Of a stretch of DNA of 16,014 nucleotides, positions 14,051 to 16,014 are shown one piece after another. Made by a program: the position numbers and the translations under genes. The stretch comes from Ga0077527 sp964531455 (GTDB lineage: Bacteria; Pseudomonadota; Gammaproteobacteria; Burkholderiales; SG8-41): contig CAZHFZ010000064.1 in assembly GCA_964531455.1 (NCBI GenBank), positions 1 through 16,014 on the forward strand, written 5' to 3'. Positions within the stretch are counted from its first letter, which is position 1, and each line of letters opens with the position of its first letter. Under the pieces are notes generated by a model that had not been told where the DNA came from, ran no database searches, and was given only the letters and a program-made list of their open reading frames with translations.

Positions 14051-15412
14051 ATGAAAGCAGGCCAGCAGGGCACCAAAGACCGAGCCGCCATCCTTGCATC
14101 ACTGCCGATGCGTGCTGACGAAGATCCGTTTGTTGTTGCCATCGGCGGTTTTTACCGTCGCTGGTTCAATCTGATCGACGATCTGCAGTTGCTGATCAAC
14201 ACCGTCGCCAAAATCAAAAGTACCGAGGACGAAGACTGGGTGCCGGTGTGGAGCGCAGTCGGCACCGAATATGAAAAAAAGGGCGACGCACTGCTTGCGC
14301 GCAAGGACAGACTTGGCGCGCGCCAGGCCTATGTGCAGGCCAAGACCTATTACAGCCTCGCGCGTTTCCCGTCGCCATACTGGTCCGGCTCGTCGATCTG
14401 CCCACCGGACATGAGCCCGATGAAAGCGCAGTCCTATGAAGACTACCTGCGCTGCTATCGCAAGTCGGCCGCACTCTTACCGGATCAGCCGGAAGTCATC
14501 ACCGTCACCAAGAATGGCATGAAGGCCACCGGCTACCTGCGCCTGCCCAAGGGCGCGTCGAAAACCAACAAGGTTCCCGCGGTATTGGTGATGTGCGGCG
14601 CCGACATGTACAAGGAAGACCGCGAGAAATACGCCGAAGGCGCGTTATCGCAGGGCATGGCTGCGCTGGTTGTCGATGCACCGGGCACAGGTGAAACGAC
14701 ATTCCCGCATGCACCGGAATCGGTGGTCGCATGGCAGGCCGCACTGGATGTATTGCAAAAGCGCCCTGAAATCGACGGCAACCGCATCGGCGCCTTCGGC
14801 GTCAGCCGCGGCGGCCTGTGGGTGATCCGCCTCGCCGCGCACGATTCACGCATCAAGGGCCTGATCGCCTGCGCCCCCGGCGGCGCCGGTTACTGGGGCT
14901 CACCGGAAGAACGCGCCGAATGGCGCGCTGCCGCTTACGAACGTGCCAAGACCAACTGGTTCGGCCCGCGTGGCACACGACCGCCGCTCAAGGAAATTAC
15001 CGAAGAAGAACAACGCAAGGATTTCCTGCGCTGGTCGCTGAAAGACCAGGACCTGCTGAAAAACCTGACCATGCCGATGTATCTGGTCAACGGCAAGATC
15101 GACCACCTGACGCCCATCGGCAATCTCTACATGCTGCTGGAATCCGGCCCTGCCGACGGTCGCGTTGCCCGGGTGTATCCGGATGACGGCCATATTGCCG
15201 CTAAGAACGAACGCGAGTGGGGCCCCGCGTCATGGGCATGGCTGCGTGGCGTACTCACCAAAGGCATGACCCCGGCCAAACCCCAGCGCGTGATCACCTT
15301 CACCATCGGCAAGCTGGAGAAACAAAAAGTCGCGGCAAAAAAGAAGGTTGCAGCGAAGAAAAAGGTCGACGTGAAAAAGACTGCGGTGAAAAAAGCGGTG
15401 AAAAAGAAGTAA
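14051..15412 (+). CDS. Alpha/beta hydrolase (FrsA/DUF1100-like) with lysine-rich C-terminal tail
   Basis: This 453-residue protein has a helical N-terminal domain (about 1-145) and an alpha/beta-hydrolase domain. The signatures are VDAPGTGET (208-216), nucleophile elbow GVSRGG (250-255, Ser252), acid NGKIDHLTP (347-355, Asp351) and PDDGHIAAKNE (377-387, His381), a complete triad. Layout and the DAPGTGE motif match the FrsA/dihydroxypseudooxynicotine-hydrolase-like group, which includes C-C bond hydrolases and esterases. The last 28 residues (426-453) contain 14 lysines in VAAKKK/AVKK-like repeats, resembling bacterial histone H1-like tails. The start is debatable. ATG 14051 has GGGGGAG only 3 bases upstream, while ATG 14012 (13 residues longer) has no Shine-Dalgarno; I prefer 14051. 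The gene stands alone, with its own terminator downstream. The substrate is unknown. Confidence 0.87.
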   Translation: MKAGQQGTKDRAAILASLPMRADEDPFVVAIGGFYRRWFNLIDDLQLLINTVAKIKSTEDEDWVPVWSAVGTEYEKKGDALLARKDRLGARQAYVQAKTYYSLARFPSPYWSGSSICPPDMSPMKAQSYEDYLRCYRKSAALLPDQPEVITVTKNGMKATGYLRLPKGASKTNKVPAVLVMCGADMYKEDREKYAEGALSQGMAALVVDAPGTGETTFPHAPESVVAWQAALDVLQKRPEIDGNRIGAFGVSRGGLWVIRLAAHDSRIKGLIACAPGGAGYWGSPEERAEWRAAAYERAKTNWFGPRGTRPPLKEITEEEQRKDFLRWSLKDQDLLKNLTMPMYLVNGKIDHLTPIGNLYMLLESGPADGRVARVYPDDGHIAAKNEREWGPASWAWLRGVLTKGMTPAKPQRVITFTIGKLEKQKVAAKKKVAAKKKVDVKKTAVKKAVKKK

Positions 15413-15429
15413 AACTGCTTTCAGTCAAT

Positions 15430-15464
15430 AAAAACGGCGCATCGGAAACGGTGCGCCGTTTTTT
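15430..15464. terminator. Rho-independent, probably bidirectional terminator
   Basis: AAAACGGCGCA (15431-15441) pairs perfectly with TGCGCCGTTTT (15452-15462) around a 10-base loop, and the flanking A (15430) and T (15463) extend it. The right side continues as T-rich DNA, and the left side is A-rich, giving a U-tract in both directions. It lies 17 bases after the plus-strand hydrolase stop and about 60 bases beyond the stop of the converging small gene, so it can end both transcripts. Confidence 0.9.
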
Positions 15465-15524
15465 ATTTGAGTAAATCCGCGCAGAGCAGGTAGTGCCGCT
15501 TTTCGGCTTGTACGCCCTGCGGGG

Positions 15525-15800
15525 CTACTGCCTCGTAACAAGATCCCCGATGGCACGCCACGAGTCACACTCACTGGCCCCGCGCGCACGGTTGTCCCTG
15601 ACAATTTTCTCCGCTCGGTCTGTTACCTCTCGCGCACCCTGTCTGTCGCGTTCCGTACGCATCGGTACTGATTTCATCGACTGCAGCATGCCATTCACCA
15701 TTTCGCGGCACTGCGCTTCGGTCGGCGTTTTGTGCTGCGCCATCGCCGGCATCGATGCAATCATTGCCACGCAAAAAGGTATTACCCTGACTGTATTCAT
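15525..15800 (-). CDS. Small exported protein of unknown function
   Basis: This encodes 91 residues. A Sec signal peptide covers 1-21 (core VIPFCVAMIASM, cleavage after AMA), so the mature protein of about 70 residues is periplasmic or secreted. The mature part is highly charged (RTERDRQGAREVTDRAEKIV, 48-67), predicted largely helical, and has two cysteines, Cys31 and Cys78, that could form a disulfide. I do not recognise a family. The ATG at 15800 is chosen because a signal peptide starts there and AAGGTGG lies about 10 bases upstream. The open frame continuing to 15914 overlaps the Sir2 gene and has no support. It begins 13 bases after the Sir2 stop, probably in one transcript, although the two proteins act in different compartments. 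Confidence 0.75.
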   Translation of the reverse strand: MNTVRVIPFCVAMIASMPAMAQHKTPTEAQCREMVNGMLQSMKSVPMRTERDRQGAREVTDRAEKIVRDNRARGASECDSWRAIGDLVTRQ

Positions 15801-15813
15801 GCTTTTCCCCACC

Positions 15814-16014
15814 TTAACTTGATACATCCGCGCCACAAATCCGCGGCAACACCTCGCCAATCGGCAAGCGCACCACAGCATCCGCGACACCATCAAACTG
15901 GGTCGCTTCGGCATTGATGATCACCACCCGCGCGCCGGCATCGAGGGCTTTGGGCAAGGCTCCAGCAACCGGGTAAACCTGCAGCGTGGTGCCGATGGCG
16001 ATGAACAGGTCGCC
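15814..16014 (-). CDS. Sir2-family NAD-dependent protein deacylase, C-terminal end (runs off the window)
   Basis: The reverse strand is open from the window edge to a TAA at 15814-15816, giving the last 66 residues. The segment FIAIGTTLQVYPVAG (4-18) matches the sirtuin GTSLxVxPxA motif, with Thr in place of Ser. RVVIINAEATQFDGVADAVV (29-48) matches the conserved INxExTxxD...AD region that binds the NAD adenosine part. Sirtuins remove acyl groups from lysine using NAD. The catalytic histidine and zinc cysteines are outside the window, so activity and subclass cannot be judged. Its stop codon lies in the Shine-Dalgarno region of the following small exported gene. Confidence 0.86.
   Translation of the reverse strand, partial: GDLFIAIGTTLQVYPVAGALPKALDAGARVVIINAEATQFDGVADAVVRLPIGEVLPRICGADVSS

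Overview
The window looks like part of a scaffolded genome, probably metagenome-derived, of an environmental betaproteobacterium in or near Burkholderiales. The basis is GC-rich coding DNA, five periplasmic substrate-binding proteins of the Bug/TctC type (a family heavily expanded in Bordetella, Cupriavidus and their relatives), and short CGCCAAG-type intergenic repeats. A run of exactly 100 N at 1306-1405 is a conventional scaffold gap of unknown true size. The taxonomic placement is inference; there is no rRNA in view.

Layout. Left block, minus strand, in transcription order from 5636 to 1: Bug protein 2, a PcaD-like alpha/beta hydrolase, a small lipoprotein, a homodimeric ABC exporter, the gap, Bug protein 1, and the N-terminal part of a class II aldolase. 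The genes from 5636 to 1575 are tightly packed and look like one operon. Linkage across the gap is not certain. Middle block, plus strand, 5802-8403: an SDR-fold protein without the usual catalytic residues, a carboxymuconolactone decarboxylase (CMD) family protein, and an MFS transporter. This block is divergent from the left block.

Right block, minus strand, from 13775 to 8409: Bug proteins 5, 4 and 3 in tandem, then the alpha and beta subunits of a thiamine-diphosphate decarboxylase resembling sulfopyruvate decarboxylase (ComDE), a DinB-like protein and, after a 159-base spacer with unusual symmetry, a two-CBS-domain protein that converges on the MFS gene. Far right: on the plus strand an alpha/beta hydrolase (14051-15412) with a lysine-rich C-terminal tail and a strong bidirectional terminator. 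Facing it on the minus strand are a Sir2-type deacylase (C-terminal end only) and a small exported protein.

How the genes may work together: the content fits uptake of organic acids (Bug proteins, MFS) and their breakdown (lactone hydrolase, CMD-family protein, 2-oxoacid decarboxylase, aldolase). No TctA/TctB membrane partners are in the window, so the Bug proteins here must use partners encoded elsewhere or act as extracytoplasmic receptors. Substrates cannot be named from the sequence. I saw no tRNA, rRNA, CRISPR array, transposase or phage gene, and no gene-free stretch longer than 300 bases.
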